In this document: positions 11,895 to 24,046 of the stretch, in pieces
Position numbering within the stretch: position 1 is the first letter of the stretch
Layout: the number at the start of each line of letters is the position of its first letter
Assembly (NCBI GenBank): GCA_022578965.1
Contig: MU400810.1
Location: 1-37,584, forward strand
Direction: 5' to 3'
Source of the DNA: Xylaria sp. FL1777
Taxonomy: Eukaryota > Ascomycota > Sordariomycetes > Xylariales > Xylariaceae
DNA: 37,584 bases
Position numbers and translations under genes: made by a program
The notes under the pieces: model-generated
What the model was told of the DNA's origin: nothing
Database searches by the model: none
The model's input: the letters and a program-made list of their open reading frames with translations, nothing else

Positions 11895-14587
11895 AATGAT
11901 TGAATAAAACCATATAAGGCTATCCCACATCGGGCCGAGATTGAGGAGGAGGTTGGATTTGTTATATTTATGCCCGAATCATTGGGCAGTCTGTTCAAGC
12001 GACTGGGGGCGGTTTCGCGATAGCTTAGTTGCTTGATGTCGTTTAGGGTATATGTGTAAGAACTCACCCGTAACGAAACTGACTATGCCTTTACAATTTG
12101 CGAATAGATCATTCATCTACCTAGAGGGCAGTCGGCAGTAAATAGTGCCACGTCACGCTGGTCAAAGAGAAATACTATTGCATAGTAGACAGCGTTCACT
12201 TTGCTCGATTAAGACAATTAGACACCGCGATTGAGTTTAGGACTTGGTTCAGCGGGAATACTACAAAACTATTAAAGTAGAACTATAAATCTCAACACAT
12301 AAATGATACAGTGTCACTTCCGTGAATGTGTACGTAGGCTTGCCCGTTGCCGAGATTCACTTCCCCTCTTCTCTGTGATCTTTACCAGGTGAGTGTCGCT
12401 TGGTTAAGTGACTTGACTAGCCATTCATGTAATTATTACCTGTTTGATTGTTTCAACCTTTTCTGTAACTTGGAAATAATGATAGTCGTATACACGGCGG
12501 CGGAAAATGTCTCCGTTAACAATACCTTTATTCATTTACGAACTTCTATCTGCACATTACAGGGTTTATATGGTAGCAGTATTAATCAGCTCGTAGGACG
12601 GGGTTTCCTTCCCTATATGCCAATTGCTCATGAGATATATCTTAGGTTGCTGCGGTGCTCTTGCGATGCTATCGAATTGCTGCGAATAACACAACCAAAA
12701 TAATTTCGGGCTTGGTAAACAATTACTCCCCTACAACATTAAATAATAAAGAAAGAAAAATAATTATTCAAGTAGTTTCTATGAAAAGAGTACTTATTTA
12801 ACTTAATAATAAATCCATATTCATGTCTTAGCTTAGTAAATTGGTTGTTAAGCCAGAATTATTTTGCTGCAGCCTTTGATAGTATTCGTTTAATTAACTA
12901 GGGCTAATTTGATTCAATCTAAATTGAATTCAATTAAACTACCCTGTGACTTATCTTCCGCCTCATTACATCGAACTCAACTACTCGCTGCCGTACAAGT
13001 GGCTTTCCCATACATTCGGTTTAACCTTTTATTCGTTCTTGTCCAACGTCCGTCCTACCCATGCTGCGGGTATAGTATAGCACTCGGTATGCGCAAGCAA
13101 TCCGGTAATAGGGTGCAAAATAATAAGACGCAATACGCGACTTTCAAAAAAAAGAAGCGTAGTGTAGTAGAGGGCACCTCCCGGCTACGTAAAGAAAATA
13201 AACTCAAGTATGTACGCAGTATGGAGATGCTAGTAAGCCGAGGCACAAAAGTACTCTACAGTAGCTTCAGGTAGCTAGCGTGGTACCAACCTGTCGGGAC
13301 GGGACGAGGGATAGGCGGGCCGCCTATACTTACCTAATCCTGTGGCGAGGCGGTTAGAGCTGGAAGCGGAAGAAGGGTAAACGCCCGGTAAGGTCGTGTT
13401 AGGTGGCATGCAGTAGAAAGGACCAGGGCCCTTGTAACCAGCAACAGCCCCCGAATGCATGTGAAAACCATTTCTTTGTTACGGCCATCGATAACCCGCC
13501 GCGGCGTAATCTGCAGTCTCTGATTGCGCTCAACTATGTGGTCTAGACATGTACAATTTGACTTCACACATGATTCATCGGGCGGGGGGAAATTGCTGGC
13601 GAATGTGGCGTAGGCACGGATGTAATGAGTGGGACGATGAGCAATCTGCTTCATTCGGTTGATGCGCCTGGCAACTAGAGAGATATTCTAGATAGTATGT
13701 GGTCTCTAGCAAATGGCAGTAGTAGCCTAGGTACGATGGATGTCTTTCAGCTCTCTGTAATCGCCCGCTTGCGCATAGACCCCTATGCTTCGCAGTCCAA
13801 AAAAGTGTTCGCTATCGGATTTCGGTAGACACCGTGATCTATCTCGTCTCTGTCCCGTCTAATAAGAGAGAGAGGCAAGACCAAACAAGGTACAGATCAG
13901 ATAAGCGACCCCATCTCTCAATCTCTGCCGGGTCCTCTCTGTAGAACGCCGTTACATGATGCAGAGGTTATTTATCCTGAAATCCTCAAATCAGACTGAA
14001 CCCATACCCAATGCCAGTGCCGAGCCATAACCTTACCAGCCGAACCAAACCAAACCGACCGACCACGTCCCTGCTTGCCTTCCTAAATGTCATGAAAATC
14101 CAATCATGATAATGACGATATGTATGTGGAGTGGGGTGACCCTGAAATAGGGAATTAATGCACTCCGGGTATCAATGTAAGAATCCCTTGATGCTGTCAT
14201 GTGCCGTGAAACCAGACCGAGTGAAAACAAAACCCCACCCAAAAAGCAATAAACTGCCTCTCCAAATATGATGATGGCCTAAAGAAACGTGAAAACCGAT
14301 AGTATCAAACTGAGGGGCCGGACAAAATAGGAAAATCGAGCGTATCGCTAAAATGCCAGTCTGCTGGCGAAAGGGTGTGAAAAATATCGCTGGAAAATAT
14401 TTACCCAGATTCTTGGGTAAAAAAAAAAAGGGACCTAAATGCGCTATGTGACGATGGCAACGATGGTAACAACGGAAATCAGTCGCTTTGGTGAGGAATA
14501 TAAGAAACCGTAGATGAACAAATTGTGTGAGCCATTCCAGATAGATCAGGTATAGTGTGCAGCAGTGCTGCGGCGCGTCTCGTCCCT
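11895..14587. other. Intergenic region between convergent SDR and SWIRM genes
   Basis: It should hold the 3' ends of both neighbouring transcripts. A mildly AT-rich stretch lies at about 12720-12940, ending in an ATTCAAT-ctaa-ATTGAAT hairpin (12912-12929). One TACGCAGTA word is at 13213. Frames at 12347-12703, 12909-13274, 13334-13654 and 14172-14624 lack recognisable domains and were not called. Confidence 0.5.
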
Positions 14588-15880
14588 TTACAAGTATTTG
14601 ATAACCCAGGACTTGTCCAGCCACCCTATCTTTTCGAAGGCGGTCCAGAGCTTGGAAGCTTTGTTCACGTCGATCTTGCAGGCTTGCTGGGCATCTGTCT
14701 TGCGAAACTCCTTACCAACACGGAGACACTCTAGGCGCCTGACGAAGATTCGTCGCTTACTCGTCAGGTAGACGGCGGCAGTCAATCGCAGACTAGAAGC
14801 CAACGTGATCTCCTCTTCGTGTAGAAGGTGACGGTGGGGGTCATTGCTGAGGTCTGTGATCCCTGTCTTCCACTCCATCTTCAGGCTATTATTCAGCTTA
14901 CTAGGCATAGAATCTAGTGGTGGACAATAATCTGGAACCGATCCAAAGTCATCGTCGGCCCGCGTCTGCGTAGTCCCGCGGCGGGGTGAAGGGTCTGGGG
15001 TCGAGCTGGGCGCGCGCGCGCTGTGCTTCGTCAACCCGGCAGGGGTGGCTGCGGCAGCGGTAGCAGCAGGACCAGGACCCGCGCGAATGGGTCGAGGCTT
15101 GGTGGGCGTAGGCTTGACTACGGTGGGCTTCGTCACTTTGGGTGCTCGGGCAGGCTTTGCACGCTGAACTTCTTTACGAATAGGCTGTAACTTGGCGGGT
15201 AGAATAGGTTGCAATTTGAATTGTCTCTGCCGCGCTTGAGCTCGCCGATCGGCGATGAGGAGGGCGCGCTCTCTCTTGAGCCATGACCCTGGGTTTTGGA
15301 GGAACTTCTTCATGACCTGCGACTGAAAATACAGGACCAACTCATAATCGTCCTGCTCAGGTGGTGTGGCATTTTGGAAGAGTTCGGCCGGCCGGGTTAA
15401 GACATGGCGGTCTACGATGCGTCTGGCGTCGGCGGATTCCTCTCGTACGAACAGAGGTTGCTGTGGAGTAGAGTTTGTAATATCGTGTGTCGGGAACAGA
15501 ATCGGATCTTTGGCGGACGTCACCACACCGTTCATGGCGTTGTCGTCGTGTCTGATGGCGGGCGAAATGGGCGGGGAGAGAGGTTGAACGGGGCCTGCAA
15601 GTCGTCGCGCTTCAGACATGACGGCGCCGACGGGTTTGGGCTTGTTTACGGCGTTGGTATTGTTGTTGTTATTGCCATGTGCGAAGGATTCAAGCTTGGG
15701 AGCTTCTGGCGGCGACATCAAGTTGTTGATGTCGCAAGGCTTCTTAGGCTCTGGCAGCTTGGTAGACATCGACGCCATGATGGATGGTTTGTTGTCGTAA
15801 GGCGAAGGTCTGAGAGAGAAGGAGAAAGGTGTGTGGGAGGCGTTGATGTTAATTGTCGGTATGGAAGAACCGGAAGCCAT
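14588..15880 (-). CDS. SWIRM-domain chromatin-associated protein (Fun19/Laf2-type)
   Basis: Single-exon gene of 430 residues, read from the ATG at 15880. The open frame continues upstream for 81 codons, but without an ATG, so this start is preferred. The C-terminal 85 residues (about 345-430) form a SWIRM domain. Diagnostic stretches are LLHEEEITLASSLRL, YLTSKRRIF, and the highly conserved KTDAQQACKIDVNKASKLW. SWIRM domains bind DNA or nucleosomes and occur in LSD1, Swi3, Ada2 and the fungal Fun19/Laf2 group. This protein has no other enzymatic domain, which fits the last group, known as histone-deacetylase-complex associated in fission yeast. The N-terminal 340 residues are low complexity: poly-Asn at 70-75, Pro-rich with SPP motifs, and a basic KPxPxK region at 240-270. 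It is probably nuclear. It converges with the SDR gene. Confidence 0.88.
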   Translation of the reverse strand: MASGSSIPTININASHTPFSFSLRPSPYDNKPSIMASMSTKLPEPKKPCDINNLMSPPEAPKLESFAHGNNNNNTNAVNKPKPVGAVMSEARRLAGPVQPLSPPISPAIRHDDNAMNGVVTSAKDPILFPTHDITNSTPQQPLFVREESADARRIVDRHVLTRPAELFQNATPPEQDDYELVLYFQSQVMKKFLQNPGSWLKRERALLIADRRAQARQRQFKLQPILPAKLQPIRKEVQRAKPARAPKVTKPTVVKPTPTKPRPIRAGPGPAATAAAATPAGLTKHSARAPSSTPDPSPRRGTTQTRADDDFGSVPDYCPPLDSMPSKLNNSLKMEWKTGITDLSNDPHRHLLHEEEITLASSLRLTAAVYLTSKRRIFVRRLECLRVGKEFRKTDAQQACKIDVNKASKLWTAFEKIGWLDKSWVIKYL

Positions 15881-17460
15881 GGAACCAGGCAGCAGATGAT
15901 GCGTTGGTTTGTAAGCCACAATAGTCGCGAGGTGGCGAAAGTTGGGTGACGCACACGGGAACGAGATACGCCGTGACTCAAATGCGGATATCAAGGTGTA
16001 ATAACAAGTAACAATAATAACGCTGGGCGCAATTGGCAATGCATGCGACCGGGCAAGGGATGGAAATAAACGAATTGAGCAAGCAGAATTGACGGCGGCT
16101 AAGTCGAATTGATAGAAACCCAAGGAATTGGGGTCTATATGTGTGATTGTGATTGTGATGGAGATTGTGTGATAGTAGTTGGGTGGGCGTGTAAGTGCGA
16201 GTGTAAGTGTATTTGTATGGTTATTTGTGTGGCCCCCTTGTTAGTCGTTGGTTCCGTGAGCTGAAGACGGATGAATGCGTCCAACAATACCTTATAGGAG
16301 GGTAGACGAGGAGGGGGGCAAGGTAGGACAATTGAGTTTCGGAGATAAAACAACGAAACAACGAGACCTCTGGAAGAGACCGGAATTGAGTTTGGTCCGG
16401 GAATTGTTTCTATTGTATGAGAAGTATGCAGGCTGCCAGGGAATGCGAACTATCCAACAATGGGTGCCTGGACAATTAATTACACCTTGGTCCCTTGGGT
16501 CATGCGAGAGTGTTCAGACAGCGCGGGTCGGACCACGGCATCAAAGGGATACCAATCAACCAATGAATACCATCAGCCACTCCGTATGAACGAATGTGAG
16601 CGAATAGGTGATGACCGGACAGGATCCAAATACCAATGCTGATACGAATCCGTTCCCGTCAAGGTAGCCAAGTGACAAAATGCTGGCTTGCTTAGTCTAC
16701 CTGGATATAATAAGGTACCTGGAGCCTGGAGGCAGGAAGGATTTAAGTAGTCGGGACCGGATGTTCTGACTTCAGTCATTCACTACTGAGTAATAGACAA
16801 CTGGAGCGGGCGAGAGACCTAAAGTCCGATTCTGAAGGCCCGGCATACACGGGAGGCTCGGTGGGTTCGGTAGGCCGCGCAGAGCGCTGTACATGTGACG
16901 GAAATAGAATATACCTCGAGTGAGAGTCACCACGCAGTGCAGGTATATAAGTGAGCAGCGAACAAGAAGTAATTCAGCTTGACCGTAGCTAGCCAGCTAG
17001 GAGTGGACGGCAAGGTCGATGATGAACTGCGAGAATGAATGGAGGATGGATGGAGGTGGAGAGGGGAAGAGAGAGAATGTAGTAGATGTGTGCGAGAGCA
17101 AAGATGGATCCGAAGGAGAAGGGAGAAGAGTCAAGTCGGCATCGACAGACAGATGACCGCGATGTATGTAGCTAATGTATACCATGTGTGTGGGCGTGTG
17201 TGTGCGTGTGTGTACGCAGTCTGAGTGTGTGTAGGAACGGTCGATTGGAGACGGACTGGAGACCTGAGACCTGAGACCGGAGGCAGCATCGAACCGCAGT
17301 GGTAACGATGGGACAAGGCACCACCATCACGCTCCCAGCCCAAAACGCTACCTCCCTAGGCCATAGCCAACCTTACTTACCTACTTTTACCTACTCCCTG
17401 CGTGCTTAACCTACCTGACATGGTCCTCTCTCTGCATAGACTAAGATACTATGGTCATGT

Positions 17461-17496
17461 ATACCAAGCATACCAAGTATATCAGGTATACCAGAG
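17461..17496. repeat. Minisatellite, four 9-bp units
   Basis: Four consecutive degenerate 9-mers: ATACCAAGC, ATACCAAGT, ATATCAGGT, ATACCAGAG. They stand just before a TACA microsatellite. Confidence 0.8.
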
Positions 17497-17521
17497 ATGT
17501 ACATACATACAGTCCCGTACC

Positions 17522-17543
17522 TACATACATACATACATACATA
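17522..17543. repeat. (TACA)n microsatellite
   Basis: Five and a half tandem copies of TACA in a region already rich in TAC/GTA words. Confidence 0.9.
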
Positions 17544-17735
17544 GTACGTATTAACCTTAATATCATGTTGGGGTCCAAAAGCCGGGTGTAAATCGATGGG
17601 CTCGACACGGGGTACCTGTGCATGGCCGGCGACGCGGGCGTGGGCTGAAGTACACATAGTTAGTTACACGGGAAGCCTGGGGTCTGCCACCGTGCTGTGA
17701 GTGGTCGGGCCTGGTGGCAGACGTGGATGTCTCCT

Positions 17736-17868
17736 GATGGTGGTGGTGGTGGGAGCGTGGTGGTGGTGAAGAGAAGGAGGAGGAAGAGGGAAGAGGATGA
17801 GTGGTGTTGTACCAGTAAACAAGGAGTCACACTGCCCTCCCTCCCACCTCCCCCCCTCCCCGCCCCTC
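17736..17868. repeat. Paired G-rich and C-rich tracts
   Basis: On the plus strand, TGG repeats and a purine run (about 17736-17800) are followed by a C-rich tract (about 17834-17868, ccctccctcccacctcc and onwards). The two could pair, or could form a quadruplex and an i-motif. Confidence 0.55.
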
Positions 17869-20809
17869 CAGAAGGCCCCCATCGGTTGTCAGTCATCAGG
17901 TAGCGCAGGGCAGACGCGTGGGGCGTGGGGCGCAGGGAGGGCATCGTTGACTTATTTTGGCACCGAGCACCGATAGCCAATGTATCCCGTGTACCGCTAC
18001 TCGAAGGGGTACTTTGGGGTCGGGCGAGTGACTCCGCTAAGCCTGCTGGGACGGCTCTGGAGAGCGTGGCCAACTTCAGCCAACCAGAGCACAGCACGAC
18101 GAACCCCTCCAATCCAAAAACGGTACTTAGGTACTCTACCTACCTACTGCGTACCTACAAACTCTCTAACTCTATTACACTACCTACTACCTACCTACTG
18201 TACCTACTTACAGTTACTCATCGTTCTGGTGTAGTACCGAGGTATGCAAGGTAATAGTGGTGATGTAAGTAAAGTACACCTTACATACATGTATCGAAGC
18301 AAGGCAGGGCAGATACCTACATGTATCCTGAGGACAAAAGAGCAGAGCAGCAGAGCAACAGAGCAACAAAGCACCTCTGCGTCCGTACGTACAGGGGGGT
18401 CTCCATGTAATACAAGTGCACGCTTTCCGTAACACACAGCTTTCCTCCCATCAAATCAGCGTCTCTCTCCCCGACTATACTCTTCCCTTCTCAAGCCAAT
18501 GGGTATAAGAGAGTCAAGTCAAAGCGCAATGGCATTGTCGTCCATTGCAAAGCTACCAAGCAGCTCCCAGCAACTCTTGCAACGCGCCCGCCAATAACAG
18601 CATTCCAAGTATCACAGGGTCTGAGTATTGAGTTGCGTGTCTCGACAGTGGGCAGCCAGCCCTGTTTGCTTGCAACACGCGACGGCAGACAAGAGGTCCC
18701 TGATTAGTCGGCTCCTCAGCAATTTGCAGCCTCTGACTCGCCAATGGACTGGAGCCTATCTGTTGTCCGCAGCCTGCACATACATGTAGCCTGCATAAAG
18801 GATCATCTCGATTGAAATAGCGCCTCCTTGCGTTCCATGTTTGACGCCCAACAACGAACGGGAGATGTGCCACGGCTCAGTTCTGCGCGAGCTAGGGCGG
18901 AACAAGATGAATGTAAAGCATCTGTGATACCTAAACCAGTGGAGCCCTGCCACCATAGGCCAATGGCGAAGTAAGGTCCCAATTGGCCATGTAGTCTAGG
19001 TACTGCGTAGTCGAGGGGTTTGGATGCGTACGGAGACAGCCAGCGTGGTACGTTGGGTACCAACATCAACAGAGCTCGAACAACAGGATATTCCAACTTT
19101 CTTTGTTTTCCCTTCCACAAAAAACTACCATGCTATGTCATGCTATGCCATGCCGTGCTGTCCCACGGCCGCATTAGGACGATACGGATACGTGGACTAG
19201 GACATTCACACAATGTTCTCCCCTCAGCTAAACCGGATTATATATCGAAAAAGGCATATTACATTTGCCATGACTCGGCAGCTAAGTAAGTCTATTTGTC
19301 TGCCTGGGTTTGTTGATTCCGCTGGATAATACTATACTAGTATACTAGTACCTACATATGTACATACTATGTAGTCAAATGGCGTGCATGTGTAAATATC
19401 CACGGAAAGGTGTTGAGTGGGCGGCTATTGGCGGATGACATTGGGGTCTATTAACAATGAGGCGTGCTAAAGGATCAAAGCGAGGTGGCTACGGCGGCTC
19501 TACCCTGGTCGGAGGCTCTGGAGCACACTTGCCTAATACGCATAAGCAGCTGAAATAGACACACATGTAGATAGATGATTGATAGATGCTATGACACTCA
19601 CGGCGAGTAACGTGCAGGCTCGGGGTCGGGCTCATCATTTTAGTGAGGACTCATAGGTGGCTCTGCATGTCAATTGTGCATATATGAATAGGAGGAATTG
19701 ATTAGCAACACTTACAAAGCCCAATGGGATTTGCGACGCACGTTGGAGACGAGACTGAGACTGGAGCGAAGCGAAAGGAGGCATAATCAATGTGGCCGCG
19801 TCGCGACAGGGCGCAGGTTTGTTTGTATACAACAGAGAAGCAAGGCAGAACACATTCACAAATGAATCGGCAGGATCTGGGCGGTGCAGAGGAGCCGTGG
19901 CACCAGGCAGAGAGTGTTAAGCTGGGCAATTTATTGGGCGGTGCCCATTGGTTCGAGTCTCTCCTGTTCGCCGTGGTACTGCTGTGTTGCTTCTGCCTGC
20001 AGCGCGGCAAGATGCTATTGCCCGTGTACGGCCTGTGTGCACCATCTATCTGTACATAGTCTAGAAGCTGACGTGACTGGGTTGCGCTAGAGAGATGGGA
20101 GATGGAATCGGACTTGATTGACGGGCTGGACTAGACTAGTCCATGGCGATGATTGCTTCGTCATCTCACGGCAGCCTACCTCTCGTGTTGAGGTATGGTA
20201 CCTAGGCTAGTTGTTGCTGTTTTTCCATCTTTTCTCATCCCTAGTCTCTGGCGCGACGGACAAGGCGAGGAGAACACCGTGGACATGCACTGCACAGTCG
20301 TGCCGACAATAGTAGATGTCAATTTATCGTCTATGTAGCTCCCGAGATACCTAGTGCAGGTAGGATGGAAGATACCTCGCTGCCCCTGGAGGTATACGTA
20401 GAAGAGACGAGATGAGACGAGACGGCATTTTCGGAGTTCGGAGGGATGCAGCTGGCGGAATTGGCCAATGGCAGCCCGGAATTGGATTGATGATGGAGTT
20501 GTTGATGGAGTTATGAGGTCGGGTGTAATGTCGGCATGTTTTTTTGTTTATGCAGCAGCCTGGCTTGTGAGTCATCCTGAGATGGCAAAGAAATGCACAG
20601 AAACTTGAATCGAGAGTCTGAGGCGAAAATGAAACAGGCAAATAAATTGCCGTCAATCAATTGATCCACGCTACACTCGTCGTGGTGAAGTGCAATTGGG
20701 CAATTTTCCTATTTCTCGATTCCTCGCCATTCTTATTGGCCGATATCCTGTCTAGCTCGTCCAAGGCGAGGGCCTATTTCTCTTTACGGCTTAGCGAGTT
20801 GGTCTGGGT

Positions 20810-20840
20810 GCCTGGAGACTGCCTGGAGACTGCCTGGAGC
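20810..20840. repeat. 11-bp tandem repeat
   Basis: GCCTGGAGACT occurs twice in tandem (20810-20820, 20821-20831), followed by a truncated third copy GCCTGGAGC. Confidence 0.85.
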
Positions 20841-21156
20841 AGCACTATGCTTACTTACAAGCTTGGAAGGTTCCTTGGCATGTATCTCTGCATATCACAA
20901 AGTAGCAATACAGAATCTGCTGAGGGGATACATGATCTTGAAGCTACCCACATCATGTGTCAACTGCGAAGTCACAAGCCCCAATCGACAGGTGTATGGG
21001 GTGTGCCATTAATAGCAGTGATACTGCATGTAGCTAGCCTCCCCTTACAGTTCAATTCCCTGGGTACACTACAGCATACCTCAGCTGGTAATGTAGCTTG
21101 ATAAGCAAGATCTGGAAGATAAGACCCGCCTCCCCTCCATGTAGCACCAGATTCTA

Positions 21157-21190
21157 AGTTCAATTCGACTCAATTGAACTCAATCGAATT
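21157..21190. repeat. Nested inverted repeats
   Basis: AGTTCAATT and AATTGAACT form a perfect 9-bp stem with a 6-nt loop (21157-21180). An overlapping alternative stem pairs AATTCGA (21162-21168) with TCGAATT (21184-21190). Confidence 0.75.
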
Positions 21191-22930
21191 CATTTGCACC
21201 TCGTCATGAAGGGAATTCCCAATTTCGTATCACATGTGCGAAGGGGAACTCCTACGACAGGTACGTGTCTAATGTGGGTGGGCTCTTTGTGGTACTGGTA
21301 GACGTCAGCCAGGCGTCAATTACCATCATGATGTATTAGGTATGTACACAAATCCCGGACTCGTATGCTCCCTTCTTAATACCGAAGGAGCAAACAAACA
21401 TGGACAAATCGTGTGTTACAACTGCATTTGAACGGGTTATTCTTTCTATAGGCCCTTCTGCCACCATTCAATGTTCCTGTCAGACATTAGCGTATACTTG
21501 TAGCACGACCCATATATACGTATGTTTTGCTAGTGGCAGTGTGAAGTGTAATCGGTGACCCGGTAAAAGTGAGGGAGACGGATGATGTTGGATACATGTA
21601 GTTCGACTCACAGGATACCACCTGGACGACAACTATACCACCTCCAATCATAACCATAACTAGGATCTAGGATAAGGTATCACCGAAAACACACCGACAG
21701 CCCAGTCAAAATCCTCCAGGCGTCTAACTCTATCCTCTCCACTGCTGTTGCAAGAGGCCTGATTCTGCTACATTGACTGGCGCAATCCTAACTCTCTAAC
21801 TGTTCTAGGTTGATCTGGATTCCGGACAACGAGCAATGGACAATGTCTTGGTTGATTCAGAAGGTAAGACGAGCAGAGCGGTGTCTCTCCGACGAATACG
21901 TCGTCGTCGTCCACCCTTGGGCTATCTAAACGGCGGCAAGTGCTCCCATCACAGCCAATTACTCCAGTATCTATTCTTCGTTCGAGTTGCACATCTCATC
22001 TCAGGTAGGGCAAAGGTTACCCAGAGCGAAAGACACGAGATTCGCTGCTTTAGTCTCATGATTATTCAATAGCCAGTGTGGGTATACACGGCCACCTTGC
22101 CAGGTAGGCGACCCGTCCGGCGACGACTCCATGATGCTCCGTCTCCCCTCCGTATACCGTGAGACCAGGTTGATAACGGACCTCGAGTTTGTTGGCGTCG
22201 GAGGCCAATTGACCGTATCGTTGGAGGAACCACCTATCTAATGACTAGCCTAGATAGCTCGAGTTACCAGCGTAACTCGCCCTGACTCTCTTTCTCTTCG
22301 GCGCGGACAGCCTTGACGGATAGAGAACAGCGTAGCCTACCAAGGCGTTGCCAAAAATGAGGTTCGTGTCGTCTCAGCGTTCACAACCCCGGGTAGGAAC
22401 ACAGTACTCACTGGCGCGCACATGGCTACTTAACGTGGCGAAGCAGAGTGTCTGTTCCCTTTAGCTATCGTCTTGCTCACAACAAGCTTGTATGTATTCA
22501 GTCCAATAGCAGCCCAAGGGTCTAGGGTAAGGGCAATACGCAAGGAACCAAACTATAGCTACTGTAGGCCCGGCCGCGCGAGATCTCGAGATGTCACGGT
22601 AACCTAATCTCCATGATCCGCAACGGTACGCGGCGCGAACCTTGTTTTACAGTTGCTTCCAAAGGCTGCTGCCAGTCAACCTGGTCCGCCGTCCCCCGGC
22701 TAACCGGTTTCGCCGGTGCACGTCCGATTTTTACGTGTTTGGGGCGTCTGGCATTGGTTGCACGCATCCACTTTCCGAACTCAAGATCATGGTCAAGCAG
22801 TGGTTCAGCAGTCTTGCCATGCCGACTCCAAATCACTGCCTTGAAAGCTGTGTAGTGTGCTCAGATTCGAACACCACCCTCAGCATGCCCTGATCACGCT
22901 CCTCAGACCACGGATGTCACTTGACCTTGG

Positions 22931-22957
22931 CCACCCCCCACACGCTGATGGGGGTGG
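22931..22957. repeat. GC-rich hairpin
   Basis: CCACCCCC (22931-22938) and GGGGGTGG (22950-22957) are perfectly complementary across an 11-nt loop. Confidence 0.7.
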
Positions 22958-23941
22958 TGATACACCTCCGTCAGGCGCCCCAATGGAGACGTATCTCGCC
23001 AATGGTGTGCCAATGGTGCGCAAGCCCACTTTCACATGAGATGTCCCCTGCCAACGTACTACTGTAGGTAATATACCACGCATACGTCCATATAAGCACT
23101 TTGCAATATATAGATAACACTTCGGAACCTCCTCTGGCTGCCCAACACATCTCTCGAAGCTGGCAAATTATAGCTTACTCTTCAATCGCACCGAGCAATA
23201 GATATATCGTCGGCTGGCAATGCTACCCGCCACTACTCATCGTATAGATAGTCATCCTAACCACCTTTCGATGGACGAAGATACGCAGTACACATCATGA
23301 TCGTATACGAAGGGAGAACAAAGCTATCTACTACGCACTTACAGAACTATTGTTTTATTGCCCCTCCAACCCCTCCAACGAACCCCTCAATCTAGCTCGA
23401 CTCGACACAATATGGCAGCATCTTGAATGGGTCCCTTGGAGGGGATTGACTGTCTGCCCCTCCACCCCACCGACGTCGCGACGCACGACCGTCAGTGGTC
23501 GACCGACTCGCTATTATCGATAGGTAATGTAAATGGTGTCGATGGATGGTGTAGATGGTGTAGATGGTCTCATCTCCTCTGCTGTCTGTCTCTGGTCCCT
23601 CTGCTAACCTAACTCGATGTGATTACTGCGTGTACCAAGTCAGGTTCGATGCATACATACATACATATATATCTACCCCCTCCCCCTCATTTAGTCATGA
23701 GAGAGATGGTGTAATCCCAGCGTGTTCCATTGCGAATTTCCGCACCCTGCGAATCACGAACCTATCTCTCCTCGTCGTTCCGCTAATACGCAGTAGTACT
23801 TGGCGGTGTAAGGTACGGAACCGAAGCAAAGTTTACCGCTTCTCTTCGAACCCTGGTCTAGATAGCATTTTAGGTACCTTGGTTATTCTGTGCCCCCGCT
23901 TGACGCTTGATTTTCTATTACCTTCTCCTTCTCCTCCCCTT

Positions 23942-23965
23942 CCTCTGCCTCTGCCTCTGCCTCTG
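23942..23965. repeat. (CCTCTG)4 in a polypyrimidine tract
   Basis: Four exact CCTCTG units lie inside a pyrimidine-rich stretch of roughly 23921-23996 on the plus strand. Confidence 0.85.
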
Positions 23966-24015
23966 TTTCTACTTCTGCCTTTCCTCTCCTCTGCTGTGTT
24001 CTATTGTCGGGCGCC

Positions 24016-24046
24016 GGGGGGGGGGGACGTTAACCCCCCCCCCCCC
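24016..24046. repeat. Homopolymer inverted repeat G11-N7-C13
   Basis: Eleven consecutive G (24016-24026) are followed by acgttaa and thirteen consecutive C (24034-24046). The two arms can form an 11-bp all-GC hairpin. Exact run lengths are prone to sequencing error. Confidence 0.85.

Noticed and set aside
14172..14624. 150-codon minus-strand frame
   Set aside because: It overlaps the 3' end of the SWIRM gene in another frame and has no domain. It is better explained as 3' untranslated DNA.
15881..16123. N-terminal extension of the SWIRM protein
   Set aside because: The frame is open but has no ATG; it begins with TTG. The first ATG at 15880 gives a sensible protein.
19951..19965. tRNA B-box-like word GGTTCGAGTCT
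   Set aside because: No matching A box or cloverleaf could be built around it.
20661..21101. 146-codon plus-strand frame
   Set aside because: It begins with TTG, crosses the 11-bp tandem repeat and has no recognisable motif.
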